The translations under genes and the position numbers were made by a program. Positions 19,464 through 30,871 of a stretch of 64,000 nt of DNA are shown in pieces. The stretch comes from Lineus longissimus. Lineage: Eukaryota > Nemertea > Pilidiophora > Heteronemertea > Lineidae. The first letter of the stretch is position 1, and each line of letters opens with the position of its first letter. The stretch is from positions 5,458,001 through 5,522,000 of the forward strand of contig NC_088316.1 in NCBI RefSeq assembly GCF_910592395.1, written 5' to 3'. Below the pieces are notes generated by a model. It was not told the DNA's origin and did no database searches. It saw only the letters and a list, made by a program, of their open reading frames with translations.

Positions 19464-21844
19464 CTGAAAAGAGAGACAAGGAGCAACCTTTATGAAAAAA
19501 TCAGCAGAGAGAAACTTTCAACATTAAGATTTAGTCTATGATGTTCTTCATGCTGAGTTTTGTTTATAATCCTGTACATGCACCTTGACAGCAGGGGAGC
19601 CTGATGAAGTAATAAATTTCCATAATCTACGTAGTATGATCTGATAGTCCATGAGCCAACGGTTCGAACCTAGAAATGTTAGATGAAGATTTTTTCTTTA
19701 CTGTTTTCAATAGCCAGGGGAATGCTCAATATTAAAATTCAAGAGGGTGCTCGCTGATATCCATTGAGAATTTTTCAAAAAATGCAAATTTAGCCTGCCA
19801 TTACTGAAATTCCATTAATTGGCTATAGCTATGATTAATATGCATGCAGGTCATATTATCTACCTGAATGAACAGGCCAGGTGCTGACAATGGGTAGTAT
19901 GGGCTGAGAGATTTATTTCATCACAGAATAAGGGGAAATGAGTAGGATCTGGTCAGGTAATGATTTTTGATAGCTCTCTGCTAAGATTTGCGGAAATGGC
20001 CATAAAAAATGTTTTACATACAGAACAGAATATACCTCAACCGTGTCAACATTAGTGGCTGCCACATTAAAGTTGTGGCAGCCCCTTATCAACTTGAATC
20101 ACCCCACAGACATGCGTCAAAAATCACTTGTCAATGGGGGGGGGGGGACATATGAAGTGATGTTGATAAGAACTGGTCATGACTGCAACCAAACATTGAT
20201 CTTTAGTCCATACATGTACTTGCTGTAGCAGACGATAAATAATACTCGGTTTGATTTAAGCACACATCGCGATTATATGACCAATTTCGTCCACAGACAA
20301 GCAATCTCTTTATCACTTATTGCAGTGATTAATATAGTTTGTCTCTACATTGAACCTGGGACACAAATGGATGTCCCCCTTCTCCTAGAAGATATTAGTT
20401 GTGGTAGCACTGGCTTTACCAACACTGAGACTGACCTACTTGTCACCGCCCGCAACAGTAAAACCAGGCAAATGTTACCCTGAGCTTGGCAGGGTGAGAC
20501 GGATTATTCCCTAACCACCCTAATTTCACCACACTTTGTGAAATCAGAATACATCAATTTCTTTCATTATCTCCTTGTGACATTCAGTCTCATGATTGTT
20601 CTGTGTGATGCACGCCTTGTTTTGCTGTGACGGGTCACATGTGTCTTCAGCTGAAGAAAGGGGCAAGCGACGTCTTGACAGACTTGTAGTGATGGGACAA
20701 ATGAAGAAAGGGGCAGGGGAATTCTTGACAGACTTGTAGTGATGGGACAAATGAAGAAAGGGTCAGGGGAATTCTTGACAAGACTTGTAGTGATGGGACA
20801 AATGAAGAAAAGGGCAGGGGAAGTCTTGACAGACTTGTAGTGACGGGAAACTCCTACATGACATCATTTTGGGCATAGTCACCTATTTCATCAGGCAATA
20901 GGTAGAAGAGGAATGGTCTTCTCTGAGGTGCTAAGTACATGTATATATGGACTGAAAGTTTGTGTTAGTATTCCGGATTGACACTTCGAAAGTCTTGGCT
21001 GATATCATAATGGAGCATCACATTTTCCCTGCCTCAAGATCTTCTCGCTAACTCACAGAAATTTCCAAAATTTGCAACATACTGTTTAGATGTTTTTAAG
21101 CCAGATAAGGCGTGTCCGTAATACACATAGGCTTCTTGCACATAAAACAGGCCCTTTGTACAGGCACATCAAAACAGGCCTTATTATGGTCAACACAGTA
21201 TTCTGGGAGGAAGGGGAATAAATCTTATGTACATGTAGGCAAATTCACACAAACAAAACAATATTTTGTTTTACATGAATAGAAAATTAATTTGCTTGCA
21301 TGACATTTTTTTAATGAGACCCTGCTCCAAATTGCAAAAACCAAACGATATATTTTTGTCTGATCGAAATCAAAAACTAGGCTCTGAATTGAACCAATCA
21401 AAACCATAGCTTACCACAAGTCACAACAAGAACACAAATAGTTACTTATTTGAAATGATTATTTTTTGATAGATGTACAAAATATACATAACTACTTACA
21501 ATAAATTTACATATTTACAAATATTAACAACATATAATAACTTGATAGCACCATTAATAGCAATATTTCAATCTGTTGTGGAACAGACTGTTGATTCTCG
21601 TTTAAGAAAATATCAACTTTGACATTATTCACAATTGAAATACTCTTAAAGTATGGAAATAATGAGACATTTTCTTATTAAAAAAAACAAATTATATCGT
21701 AATTCGGCAAAATAAAAATCATGAAAAAAAAATTTCGCATGAATTTGATATGCCATTTACAAAAATGAAGGGATGCAAAAATTTGGTGGTCCCAGTAGCA
21801 AGAAGCACATAAAATTCTCGACCAATCAAAACCTGTTATTCATA
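19464..21844 (-). other. Giant MFSD8 intron, part left of the CDC25 array
   Basis: Ordinary AT-rich intron sequence apart from the 50-bp minisatellite at 20.65 kb. No exon or transposon terminus recognised. Confidence 0.6.
20651..20852 (+). repeat. 50-bp minisatellite, four units
   Basis: Units start at 20,651, 20,701, 20,751 and about 20,801 with the phrase tgaagaaaggggcagggg, followed by cttgacagacttgtagtgat. They differ by single bases and one 1-bp insertion. Confidence 0.85.
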
Positions 21845-21846
21845 GT

Positions 21847-22703
21847 TCAGAGAACAAGGCGGCGGGATAATGGCTTCCTCGACTTCTTCCTGTCACATGA
21901 CTTGGCTTTGGAACGGTAGAACTTCAAATCATCAGAGAAGTCCTTGTGTAACATTGGCATGTAAGTCTGCGGCACACATTTCTCAACGCAATGCTCGTAA
22001 AAATTCTTATAGCTGCCCTCCATAACGTATACTTCAGGATAATGAAGATGAGGATAATTGTCCTTGTTCATTTCACGATCCTGGTTCCTCAAGAAACGTG
22101 CAAGTTTTGGTCCTCGTTCTGATGAAAACTCACAATGGAAGATGAGCACAAGACGTTTCTCCACATCGGTTGTTCGTTTCAACCTTGCTACGAATTCACT
22201 TGTGATCTCGTCCTTGGTGTACAGGTTCTCAGCATTTTCAATATGGCCGCCTTGGTATTCGTACGGATATCGGCAATCGATGATTTTATACTCAACAGAT
22301 TCGTCATGTTCCCCTGCGAGTAACTGTCCTACGGTATCCACTGTGACGTATTTCAGATCTTGATGTTTGCCGCTCACGCAGGGCAGTGAGCATGCTTGGG
22401 AAAAGTCACCAGTAAGATTGTCCTCATCAGCGCAACGATTTAACACAGATTTGATGTGAGCCTCGTTCGTAAGTCCAGGAGCGTTGTCTGAATGTCCCAA
22501 AGCACTGAAGTCCATTGAGATGCTTTCATTCAAAGTTGAAATGTCAGTTGAATCAGTATCAAATTTGCAACGTTTTGACTGTGAGCTCAAAGATGCCTGT
22601 TTCCGTTTGTTAAAAGATGGCCTTTTGCAAAGCATGAGCGAACTGTCCTCATCAGCATCGAATTTTGATGCTAGCGATTTCCGTAGACGTTGTCCAAACG
22701 ATG
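21847..22703 (-). pseudogene. CDC25 copy 1, N-terminally truncated
   Basis: It keeps roughly residues 134-417 of the CDC25 protein, with the intact HCEFSSER active-site loop and DCRYPYEY motif. At about 22,703 the coding sequence is cut and fused to the middle of the TTAA-flanked element that lies downstream of copy 2. Promoter, start codon, degron and the first third of the protein are gone. The next in-frame ATG would give 262 residues, still containing the whole catalytic domain. On the other side, array similarity ends about two bases past the stop codon, so the normal 3' UTR is also missing. Confidence 0.85.
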
Positions 22704-22868
22704 GTGGGCAGGGGGCGCAGCCTGCTGCAGGTGGGAATCAAGCTGCACGTGGCCGAGGGCGCCAAAGAGGGCCCCCAGCTCCTGCCACAAAAAAGTGGTA
22801 AAAATGACAAAAAAGCTGGCAAGATGGGGGAATAACTTTAAAATAGGGCTGGCAGTGAAAGAGTTCAT
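22703..22868 (-). mobile_element. Partial TTAA element fused to copy 1
   Basis: Carries the GC-rich half and one terminus (ctggcagtgaaagagttc, reading outward) of the miniature element found in the other units. The terminal TTAA has mutated to TTCA as read on the plus strand. The other half was lost at the junction with the copy 1 coding sequence. Confidence 0.75.
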
Positions 22869-23612
22869 TTTGTGACAGCCAACAGAAAATGTGTTACCGC
22901 TCCTTTAAATAACTTGGATTAAGAAATGTATTTTGTTTTTATTTTTATTTTGTATTTATAAATAATATTTACATAAATTGACATTGTTTTCAAATTTACA
23001 TATTTACATATTTACAGAAGACTCATTTTGCTTGCATGTGGCTGAAATCAAGGTTTTGTGAGCCTGTCAGTACTACTTTGAGGACTTTGAATCGGCACCG
23101 CAGAACAAATTTTCCTGATAGAAAATCTGTAAATTTTGTTTGAATGATACAAGGCAAAGGCCAATTCTGAGCCATGATGCCTGAATGATGATTTGATTTG
23201 ATTAGGCTCAGCACAAGAGTCTAAAGCCACAGTTGAAATACTGAGTCTGTGTATAGCACCAATGTTTTTTCACACTCTAAGATCCCATTTTCAAGGGATA
23301 TCCAGTTACATGATGATTTTGATTTAGTTTTTTTGCTGATCAGTGTCAGTCTAAAACATTAACCTACATGTACATCTGGATATCATTAGCACAATACAAT
23401 GACCACTGTGTTTTAGAGGTCTGTATTAAGTGAATAGCACCAATAAATATCGTCTCTTATAAACAACATGCCCATGTTTGAGAAATATCCAATTTACCTC
23501 CTAATTTGCATTTCAAAGTTTCCGTTGTCAATGAGTTTGATTAGATATTTTTCAAACAAACAAAATTGCCATTATGTTCAAATCTCGAGTCGTGAGTTGA
23601 ATTGTTCATTGT

Positions 23613-24866
23613 TCAGAGAACAAGGCGGCGGGATAATGGCTTCCTCGACTTCTTCCTGTCACATGACTTGGCTTTGGAACGGTAGAATTTCAAATCATCG
23701 GAGAAGTCCTTGTGTAACATTGGCATGTAAGTGTGCGGCACACATTTCTCAACGCAATGCTCGTAAAAATTCTTATAGCCGCCCTCCATAACGTATACTT
23801 CAGGATAATGAAGATGAGGATAATTGTCCTTGTTCATTTCACGATCCTGGTTCCTCAAGAAACGTGCGAGGTTTGGTCCTCGTTCTGATGAAAACTCACA
23901 ATGGAAGATGAGCACAAGACGTTTCTCCCCATCGGTTGTTCGTTGCAACCTTGCTACGAATTCACTTGTGATCTCGTCCTTGGTGTACAGGTTCTCAGCA
24001 TTTTCAATATGGCCGCCTTTGTATTCGTATGGATATCGGCAATCAATGATTTTATACTCAACAGACTCATCATGTTCCCCTTCGAATAATTGTCCTACGG
24101 TATCCACTGTGACGTATTTCAGATCTTGATGTTTGCCACTCACACAGGGCAGTGAGCATGCTTGGGAAAAGTCACCAGTGAGATTGTCCTCATCAGCGCA
24201 ACGATTCAACACAGATTTGATGTGAGCCTCGTTCGTAAGTCTAGGAGCGTTGTCTGAATGTCCCAAAGCACTGAAGTCCATTGAGATGCTTTCATTCAAA
24301 GTTGAAATGTCAGTTGAATCAGTATCAAATTTGCAACGTTTTGACTGTGAGCTCAAAGATGCCTGTTTCCGTTTGTTAAAAGATGGCCTTTTGCAAAGCA
24401 TGAGCGAACTGTCCTCATCAGCATCGAATTTTGATGCTAGCGATTTCCGTAGACGTTGTCCAAACGACAGCAATGATGAGGGAGTTGTAGATAGCGATAG
24501 ATTGAGTCCCTTGAATTCCGTTACATATGAAGCATTGGAACTGCTGGTAGAAACATTCTCAAGACTGAAGTCCTTCAACACGTAATCATCCTCTGATTGT
24601 GGCGATCCAAATGAAAGTGCACGACCAACAGGAGTATCACAGCTGGTTCGTGATAACTCTGCATACGGAGTCCTCAATTTGAAATCAACAGGAGAACTAC
24701 TTGCTTTCGGTGAGTCTACTTTGAGTCCAAGGATATCAGAGAAGGTGAAGGAGTCATCAAACTGGACATCACTGCCAAGTCCACTGTCCCTGGAGTCCTC
24801 ACCATCAGGTGACACATGACTGACAGTGTCTTCCGCTGCAGACGTGACTTTATAAGAGAAATCCAT
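23613..24866 (-). CDS. CDC25 phosphatase, copy 2 (intact)
   Basis: Dual-specificity phosphatase of the CDC25 family, which removes inhibitory phosphates from Thr14/Tyr15 of CDK1/CDK2 to drive entry into S phase and mitosis. The 417-residue, single-exon frame has a disordered regulatory N terminus and a C-terminal catalytic domain (about 239-395) of rhodanese fold. The domain opens with LPCVSGKHQDLKYV, has IIDCRYPYEY at 273-282, and the active-site loop HCEFSSER at 322-329 with nucleophile Cys323 and Arg329. DSGLGS at 27-32 fits the beta-TrCP degron. The ATG (acaATGg) has good context. Individual changes include GPNLARF in place of GPKLARF. A TATA box lies 153 bp upstream. Candidate AATAAA signals occur about 700 bp past the stop (read on the minus strand). 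It is one of only two copies on the MFSD8 sense strand. Confidence 0.93.
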   Translation of the reverse strand: MDFSYKVTSAAEDTVSHVSPDGEDSRDSGLGSDVQFDDSFTFSDILGLKVDSPKASSSPVDFKLRTPYAELSRTSCDTPVGRALSFGSPQSEDDYVLKDFSLENVSTSSSNASYVTEFKGLNLSLSTTPSSLLSFGQRLRKSLASKFDADEDSSLMLCKRPSFNKRKQASLSSQSKRCKFDTDSTDISTLNESISMDFSALGHSDNAPRLTNEAHIKSVLNRCADEDNLTGDFSQACSLPCVSGKHQDLKYVTVDTVGQLFEGEHDESVEYKIIDCRYPYEYKGGHIENAENLYTKDEITSEFVARLQRTTDGEKRLVLIFHCEFSSERGPNLARFLRNQDREMNKDNYPHLHYPEVYVMEGGYKNFYEHCVEKCVPHTYMPMLHKDFSDDLKFYRSKAKSCDRKKSRKPLSRRLVL

Positions 24867-26440
24867 TGTAGTTTGTAAGATGTGAGATACTCGGTCTGAT
24901 GTTGGAGACGGTGTGTCTGCCGGTCTGTCTGGACGATATTTACAGGTACTGGGAAATCCTGTCTCACTTCAATGGGGTTTGAATCAATCAATGATACCCC
25001 TGTGGTGTCCTTCAGAGGTTTTATACAAAGTCAAAGACAGCTTGTGTGATCTTCAAGTCACAAACCTTCCTGAACCTTTGACAAATTTCCTGGCACTGTT
25101 TTATGATACAAAGATTAATCAGCTTGGAAGGGTCAGTTGATGCCTCTGACCCTGTGCCCTCCTAGGAGCTGTTTATTGGTTGGCTTGGTCCTACAGGAAC
25201 CATCCCTAGCTTGGGGAACCCCAACCCCAGGCAGCTAAACCTCGCCCTTCATTCACATGCTGATGGCCCAATCAATGAATAATAGTAAATCAAAAACACC
25301 AATTAACCCATTCTTAATCAATCACAACATGAACAGATTAATATACTTCATTACTGTTTTTTCTAACATGATCATTCCAATTGCCTTTTTAGGCCCCACT
25401 CATTAGGCCTGTTGAGTTATGATGGTAGCTAGACCTGTGGTTCAGCCCATTTAGGCTTGGATCCCACATCAAAACATTCATTGTTCTTCATCAAATCATC
25501 TGACATGTCGATGGAGATTATTGATCAGAGATCACTCTTTTTTACAGCATTTGATCAAAAATCAACATCATTTTATTTTATAGTCAGAGTCAAAAGATGA
25601 CAGAGATATCATAAAGTTTGATGAAAATGAAAAGTGACATCGCTGTGTTAATTTTCTGAAAGGGTTTGCACTAATTGCAAATTTTGATAATAAGAAAATG
25701 CTTCACTTTTGGTTCAAGTGATAATAGTTTGTGACATTCATACATGATAATGATGACTGTAGACCGTGAAATTTTCACAGAGCCAAAAGTTGATGTATTT
25801 TCTCTTGTTTATTTGGTTGCACTCTCAATTCTATATTTCCTTTTTAAACTGGCTAAGTATACTGTGAAGATGCTAACCAGCAGTGATGCTGTGTATTCCA
25901 GTTAAAGGGTCACTGTACAAGCATTACAAAAGGCCTATTTTTATTGGTAATAGGGCTGTGTGAAACACACCCACCAAAACCAGTAAAATAAGGTTGACAG
26001 AGTTGTGTCGGTTTCGTAAATTAAATTGAAAAAGGGATTTAAAAATTGTGGTGTCCTGTTTTGCTAGTATGACACTGACGTCAGATAGACAAGCCTGCTT
26101 GCATGTTTTCTACAAGTTTAATATCATCTTGATGAAGTGTTTAAGAAACAATGTCTACCAACTTTAAATTTCATTTAATTCAAGTGTTTCTCAGATTGAG
26201 GAGTCATACATGAACAGCAAATTGTATTAAATAATGTTGTGATTTTGCAGCAGAGGTGCATCTTAAACACATTCTGGACATGACAGGGTTTGTTGCTGGA
26301 GGATGACTTAATTATTGTCATTATCACTATGATTATAACATATTTTTATGGTATGCTGATCTACAAGTATACAATAATAAATAAAACACCTCACAGACTG
26401 GAGCCAAATTTTACAGTGTACATGAAGATACAATCTGAAT
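24867..26440 (-). other. Copy 2 upstream flank, inverted unit
   Basis: Reverse-complement counterpart of the upstream halves of the plus-strand units. It lacks the 298-bp segment those units carry at the point tcctcagtctga / acacttgaattaaatg, here around 26,190. Similarity to the units ends near gttattcagattg at about 26,440, the same point that forms the unit junction in the plus array. Confidence 0.75.
24978..25025 (-). promoter_or_regulatory. Copy 2 core promoter: TATA box and CHR-like site
   Basis: On the minus strand TATAAAA (25,019-25,025) is followed 35 bp later by TTCAAA (24,978-24,983), whose opposite strand reads TTTGAA, the core of the cell-cycle CHR element. The spacing is identical in every intact copy. 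Function is inferred. Confidence 0.55.
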
Positions 26441-27540
26441 AACACCTGTGGCGTCTCAATAGAATGCATAGGCTTGTTGTTTTCTTCTGAAACCAATAAA
26501 AAGGTTTGTTTTAAGCTAAATCATAGGCAAATGATTTAGATTTTCATCCACAATTACATCTGTGTGTAGATGAATTTGATTCACCCCTTGATTTTGATCA
26601 CCGCCGCAACAAAGCATTTGAATTTACTGCAGCGTGGTTTTATCATAGATCAGTAGCAGCCAGGGTTTCCGCCAGGATTAAATTTGAGGGGGAGCAAAAT
26701 ACATTTTTTCTAAAAAAACTTTTTTCTTAAAAAGGGTATAATGACCCCTCCTGAGACGTTTTGTGGCCCTAAAACGGCTACAATTGGCTCCCAAATGCTC
26801 TTATTTTACATATCAAATCATGAAAATTACTCATTTGACAGTAAAACAAACTTTAGTGCACAAAATATATCCCCCTTGAAATATTTTAGGGGGGTGAATC
26901 CCCCCCCCCATCCCCCCTCTGGCAGAAACCCTGGCAGCAATTCTATTATCTTGTAAAACCACTCAAGAGGTGGTTGTCTCACCTAAACTTCTGTGATCAA
27001 GACCGGGCTGATAAAACATCCATTAAAATCAAATGTGGTGCTTTATACCATTTGAAAATGCCGCGTCTGACCCGGCTTACACCTTTGAAAATTTGATCCT
27101 TTGGTTGATTTAGCCTGCCAATTGCCAGGCTATCTTTACCATGTTAACCCGACAATGATTGGAGGATTAGACCCGCCTATTTGTAACCAGGTGTTTAGAC
27201 GAACTCATTCATGGAAGCAAAGTCATCATGTCAACCCTAGTTATCATGTAAGCACCAGAACTCTGACATTCAACACCACCAGATATCCATTACTCCTGAT
27301 CTCCCCAATGAATTCATTGAATTAGCTGACTTAAAGTATTCTCTCTTCACTTAAATGAAGTAAAGTGCTACTTATGATTTACATTTTTGTCGACATTTCA
27401 CATTCTGATAATGTGCAAGACAGGCATACTTCTGGCAGAATCACCCATTAGTCAAGTATTAATCATTGATTATTACAACATAAAACATTGAAGTCGCTTG
27501 GTCCTGCCAAATGACACCCTGTTTAAAAAATAGCAGGAAT
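26441..27540. other. Spacer between inverted arms of the array
   Basis: Unique-looking sequence between the minus-strand and plus-strand parts of the array. Apart from the 273-bp inverted-repeat element it has no recognised content. Confidence 0.5.
26661..26933. mobile_element. 273-bp miniature inverted-repeat element
   Basis: The ends are cagggtttccgccag and ctggcagaaaccctg, inverse of each other with one mismatch. They are flanked on both sides by gcagc (26,656-26,660 and 26,934-26,938), a likely 5-bp target duplication. The interior is AT-rich with C-rich patches and does not code. CAGGG ends resemble hAT elements, but hAT usually makes 8-bp duplications. Confidence 0.7.
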
Positions 27541-28067
27541 CTGTGAAAAACTGATCTGAGGTCACGACCTTCATTGACTTGTTGAACTATTTGATTAAAT
27601 ACAATGGAATGTTTGATACAAATGATCGTAGTGATCCAAGCCTATATGGGCTGAACCCCAGTTTGGGTCCCATCATAACTCATCTATAACCAGCCCTAAT
27701 TAGGAGTAAAAGTAATTAAAACTTAGTTTTAACAAAACAGTAATTATGCATATGAGTCTGTTATTGATGTGATTGATAAACAATGGGTTAACTGGAGTTT
27801 TTGATTAGTATTGTTTACTAAGTGGGCCATCAGCATGTGAATGATGGGCGAGGTCTAGCTGCCTGGGGTTGGGGTTCCCCAAGCTAGATATGGTTGGTGT
27901 AGGACCAAGCCAACCAATAAACAGTTCCTAGGAGGGCACAGAGTCAGAGGCATCAACTGACCCTTCCAAGCTGATATATCTTTGTATCATAAAACAGTGC
28001 CAGGAAATTTGTCAAAGGTTCAGGAAGGTTTGTGACTTGAAGATCACACAAGCTGTCTTTGACTTTG
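27541..28067 (+). other. Copy 3 upstream flank, diverged
   Basis: Related to the other units (gatccaagcct.tatgggctgaa, ccatcagcatgtgaatga, gcctggggttggggttcccc) but with far more substitutions and indels than the others show among themselves. Similarity fades left of about 27,540. Confidence 0.6.
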
Positions 28068-28115
28068 TATAAAACCTCTGAAGGACACCACAGGGGTATC
28101 ATTGATTGATTCAAA
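28068..28115 (+). promoter_or_regulatory. Copy 3 core promoter: TATA box and CHR-like site
   Basis: TATAAAA at 28,068-28,074 and TTCAAA at 28,110-28,115 keep the same 35-bp gap as other copies even though the flank further upstream is diverged, which hints at constraint. Confidence 0.55.
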
Positions 28116-28221
28116 CCACATTGAAGTGAGACAGGATTTCTCAGCACCTATAAATATCGTCACACCATCAGACACACCATCTCCAACACCAGACCGAGCA
28201 TCTCGCATCTTACAAACTACA

Positions 28222-29475
28222 ATGGATTTCTCTTATGAAGTCACGTCTACAGCGGAAGACACTGTCAGTCATGTGTCACCTGATGGTGAGGACTCCAGGG
28301 ACAGTGGACTTGGCAGTGATGTCCAGTTTGATGACTCCTTCACCTTCTCTGATATCCTTGGACTCAAAGTCGCCTCACCAAAAGCAAGTAGCTCTCCTGT
28401 TGATATCAAGTTAAGGACTCCGTGTGGAGCATTATCACAAACCAGCTGTGATACTCCTGTTGGTCGTGCACTTTCCTTTGGATCGCCACAATCAGAGGAT
28501 GATTACGTGTTGAAGGACTTCAGTCCTGAGAACGCTTCTACAAGCAGCTCCAATGATTCATATGTAACGGAATTCAAGGGACTCAATCTATCGCTATCTG
28601 CAACTCCCTCGTCATCGCCGTCATTTGGACAACGTCTACGGAAATCGCTAGCAACAAAATTCGATTCTGATGAGGACAGTTCGTTCCTGCTTTGCAAAAG
28701 GCCATCTTTGAAGAAACGAAAACAGGCATCTTTGAGCTCGCAGTCAAAACGTTGCAAATTTGATACTGATTCAACTGACATTTCAACTTTGAATGAAAGC
28801 ATCTCAATGGACTTCAGTGCTTTGGGACACTCAGACAACGCTCCTAGACTTACGAACGAGGCTCACATCAAATCGGTGTTGAATCGTTGCGCTGATGAGG
28901 ACAATCTCACTGGTGACTTTTCCCAAGCATGCTCACTGCCCTGTGTGAGCGGCAAACATCAAGATCTGAAATACGTCACAGTGGATACCGTAGGAGAATT
29001 ACTCGCAGGGGAACATGACGAATCTGTTGAGTATAAAGTCATCGATTGCCGATATCCGTACGAATACCAAGGCGGCCATATTGAAAATGCTGAGAACCTG
29101 TACACCAAGGACGAGATCACAAGTGAATTCGTAGCAAGGTTGCAACGAACAACCGATGTGGAGAAACGTCTTGTGCTCATCTTCCATTGTGAGTTTTCAT
29201 CAGAACGAGGACCAAAACTTGCACGTTTCTTGAGGAACCAGGATCGTGAAATGAACAAGGACAATTATCCTCATCTTCATTATCCTGAAGTATACGTTAT
29301 GGAGGGCGGCTATAAGAATTTTTACGAGCATTGCGTTGAGAAATGTGTGCCGCAGACTTACATGCCAATGTTACACAAGGACTTCTCCGATGATTTGAAG
29401 TTCTACCGTTCCAAAGCCAAGTCATGTGACAGGAAGAAGTCGAGGAAGCCATTATCCCGCCGCCTTGTTCTCTGA
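28222..29475 (+). CDS. CDC25 phosphatase, copy 3 (intact, most divergent)
   Basis: Full 417-codon frame with HCEFSSER and DCRYPYEY intact. It is the most distinctive copy: YEVTSTAED near the start, LKVASPKASSSPVDIK, CGALSQTSC and PENASTSSSNDS in the regulatory region, SFLLCKRPSLKKR, and GELLAGEHDESVEYKVID in the catalytic domain. The frame stays open 40 codons upstream because a 5-bp difference in the leader removes the shift seen in other copies, but there is no ATG there, so the start at acaATGg is kept. Being first of the plus-strand series with a diverged flank, it could be the founder copy. Confidence 0.93.
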   Translation: MDFSYEVTSTAEDTVSHVSPDGEDSRDSGLGSDVQFDDSFTFSDILGLKVASPKASSSPVDIKLRTPCGALSQTSCDTPVGRALSFGSPQSEDDYVLKDFSPENASTSSSNDSYVTEFKGLNLSLSATPSSSPSFGQRLRKSLATKFDSDEDSSFLLCKRPSLKKRKQASLSSQSKRCKFDTDSTDISTLNESISMDFSALGHSDNAPRLTNEAHIKSVLNRCADEDNLTGDFSQACSLPCVSGKHQDLKYVTVDTVGELLAGEHDESVEYKVIDCRYPYEYQGGHIENAENLYTKDEITSEFVARLQRTTDVEKRLVLIFHCEFSSERGPKLARFLRNQDREMNKDNYPHLHYPEVYVMEGGYKNFYEHCVEKCVPQTYMPMLHKDFSDDLKFYRSKAKSCDRKKSRKPLSRRLVL

Positions 29476-30220
29476 ACAAAGAACAATTGAACTCACAACT
29501 CGAGATTTGAACATAATGGCAATCTTGTTTGTTTGGAAAATATCAAATCAAAATCATTGACAACAGAAACTTTGAAATGCAAATTAGGAGGTAAATTGGA
29601 TATTTCTCAAACATGGGCATGTTGTTTATAAGAGACGATATTTGTTGGTGCTATTCACTTAATACAGACCTCTAAAACACAGTGGTCATTGTATTGTGCT
29701 AATGATATCCAGATGTACATGTAGGTTAATGTTTTAGACTGACACTGATCAGCAAAAAAACTAAATCAAAATCATCATGTAACTGGATATCCCTTGACAG
29801 TGGGATCTTAGAGTGTGAAAAAACATTGGTGCTATACACAGACTCAGTATTTCAACTGTGGCTTTAGACTCTTGTGCTGAGCCTAATCAAATCAAATCAT
29901 GATTTAGGCATCATGGCCCAGAATTGGCCTTTGCCTTGCATCATTCGAACAAAATGTACAGATTTTGTATCTGGAAAATTTGTTCTGCGGTGCCGATTCA
30001 AAGTCCTCAAATTAGTACTGACAGGCTCACAAAACCTTGATTTCAGCCACATGCAAGCAAAATGAGTCTTCTGTAAATATGTAAGTATGTAAATTTGAAA
30101 ACAATGTCAATTTATGTAAATATTATTTATAAATACAAAATAAAAATAAAAACAAAATACATTTCTTAATCCAAGTTATTTAAAGGAGCGGTAACACATT
30201 TTCTGTTGGCTGTCACAAAA

Positions 30221-30686
30221 TTAACTCTTTCACTGCCAGCCCTATTTTAAAGTTATTCCCCCATCTTGCCAGCTTTTTTGTCATTTTTACCACTTTTTTG
30301 TGGCAGGAGCTGGGGGCCCTCTTTGGCGCCCTCTGCCATGTGCAGCTTGATTCCCACCTGCAGCAGGCTGCGCCCCCTGCCCACCATAACCTGAGTAATT
30401 GTCACTACTACTTAGATCATTACCCCCAACAGCCTGGTCATTACCACCATCAGAATCAGGCTGATCACGCAAATTGATCTCAAATTGGTCTAGCTTCACC
30501 AATTCACCTGACTCGAAATACCCACTTCCTGGGGACGAGATTGAACCAAATGCTTCCGAGAACACTTCCAAAGACATGGCGGGAGGTTTAAATCAACGTA
30601 GAATCAATAGTTTGGTTAACTTTTTGATGAGTAGGTGGAAACACTGAAATAACGTTTTGAAACGTTATTGGCAGTGAAAGAGTTAA
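30221..30686. mobile_element. TTAA-flanked miniature element, type A (after copy 3)
   Basis: The termini are TTAActctttcactgcca and tggcagtgaaagagTTAA, inverted repeats of about 14 bp bounded by TTAA, as expected for piggyBac-type integration. Inside, on the minus strand, is a 96-codon frame starting ATGTCTTTGGAAGTG. It encodes an acidic Ser/Asp region (DLSSSDNYSGYGG) and then RGRGRQRGPPAPATKKW, plausible as a remnant transposase N terminus. This copy lacks a 44-bp duplicated segment near the right end that other units have. Confidence 0.72.
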
Positions 30687-30856
30687 TGACTTCAAAGTTT
30701 GCATTGATAAATGACCTCACCATTAATGACAGTCTCCATCACCATGTGCTGGTGAAATGACATCCCGAGGAAATCAGAGGTTAACATTTGCTCATTTGCC
30801 TGTGAGGGGAAATGTCTCAGGGGTTTGTAGCAGGGCCAGAGAGAGGCAAACATTAA

Positions 30857-30871
30857 CCCCCCCCCCCCCCC
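30857..30871 (+). repeat. Poly-C tract (15 C)
   Basis: Homopolymer at a fixed position in the unit. Equivalent tracts are 12 C at 37,926, 23 C at 47,196 and 6 C at 51,845, and 3-4 C in the units after copies 5, 8 and 9. Confidence 0.7.

Noticed and set aside
28102-28221. A 40-codon N-terminal extension of CDC25 copy 3 (457-codon open frame)
   Set aside because: The extension starts with TTG, contains no ATG, and begins where transcription should start (about 28 bp after the TATA box). In other copies the same DNA is out of frame.
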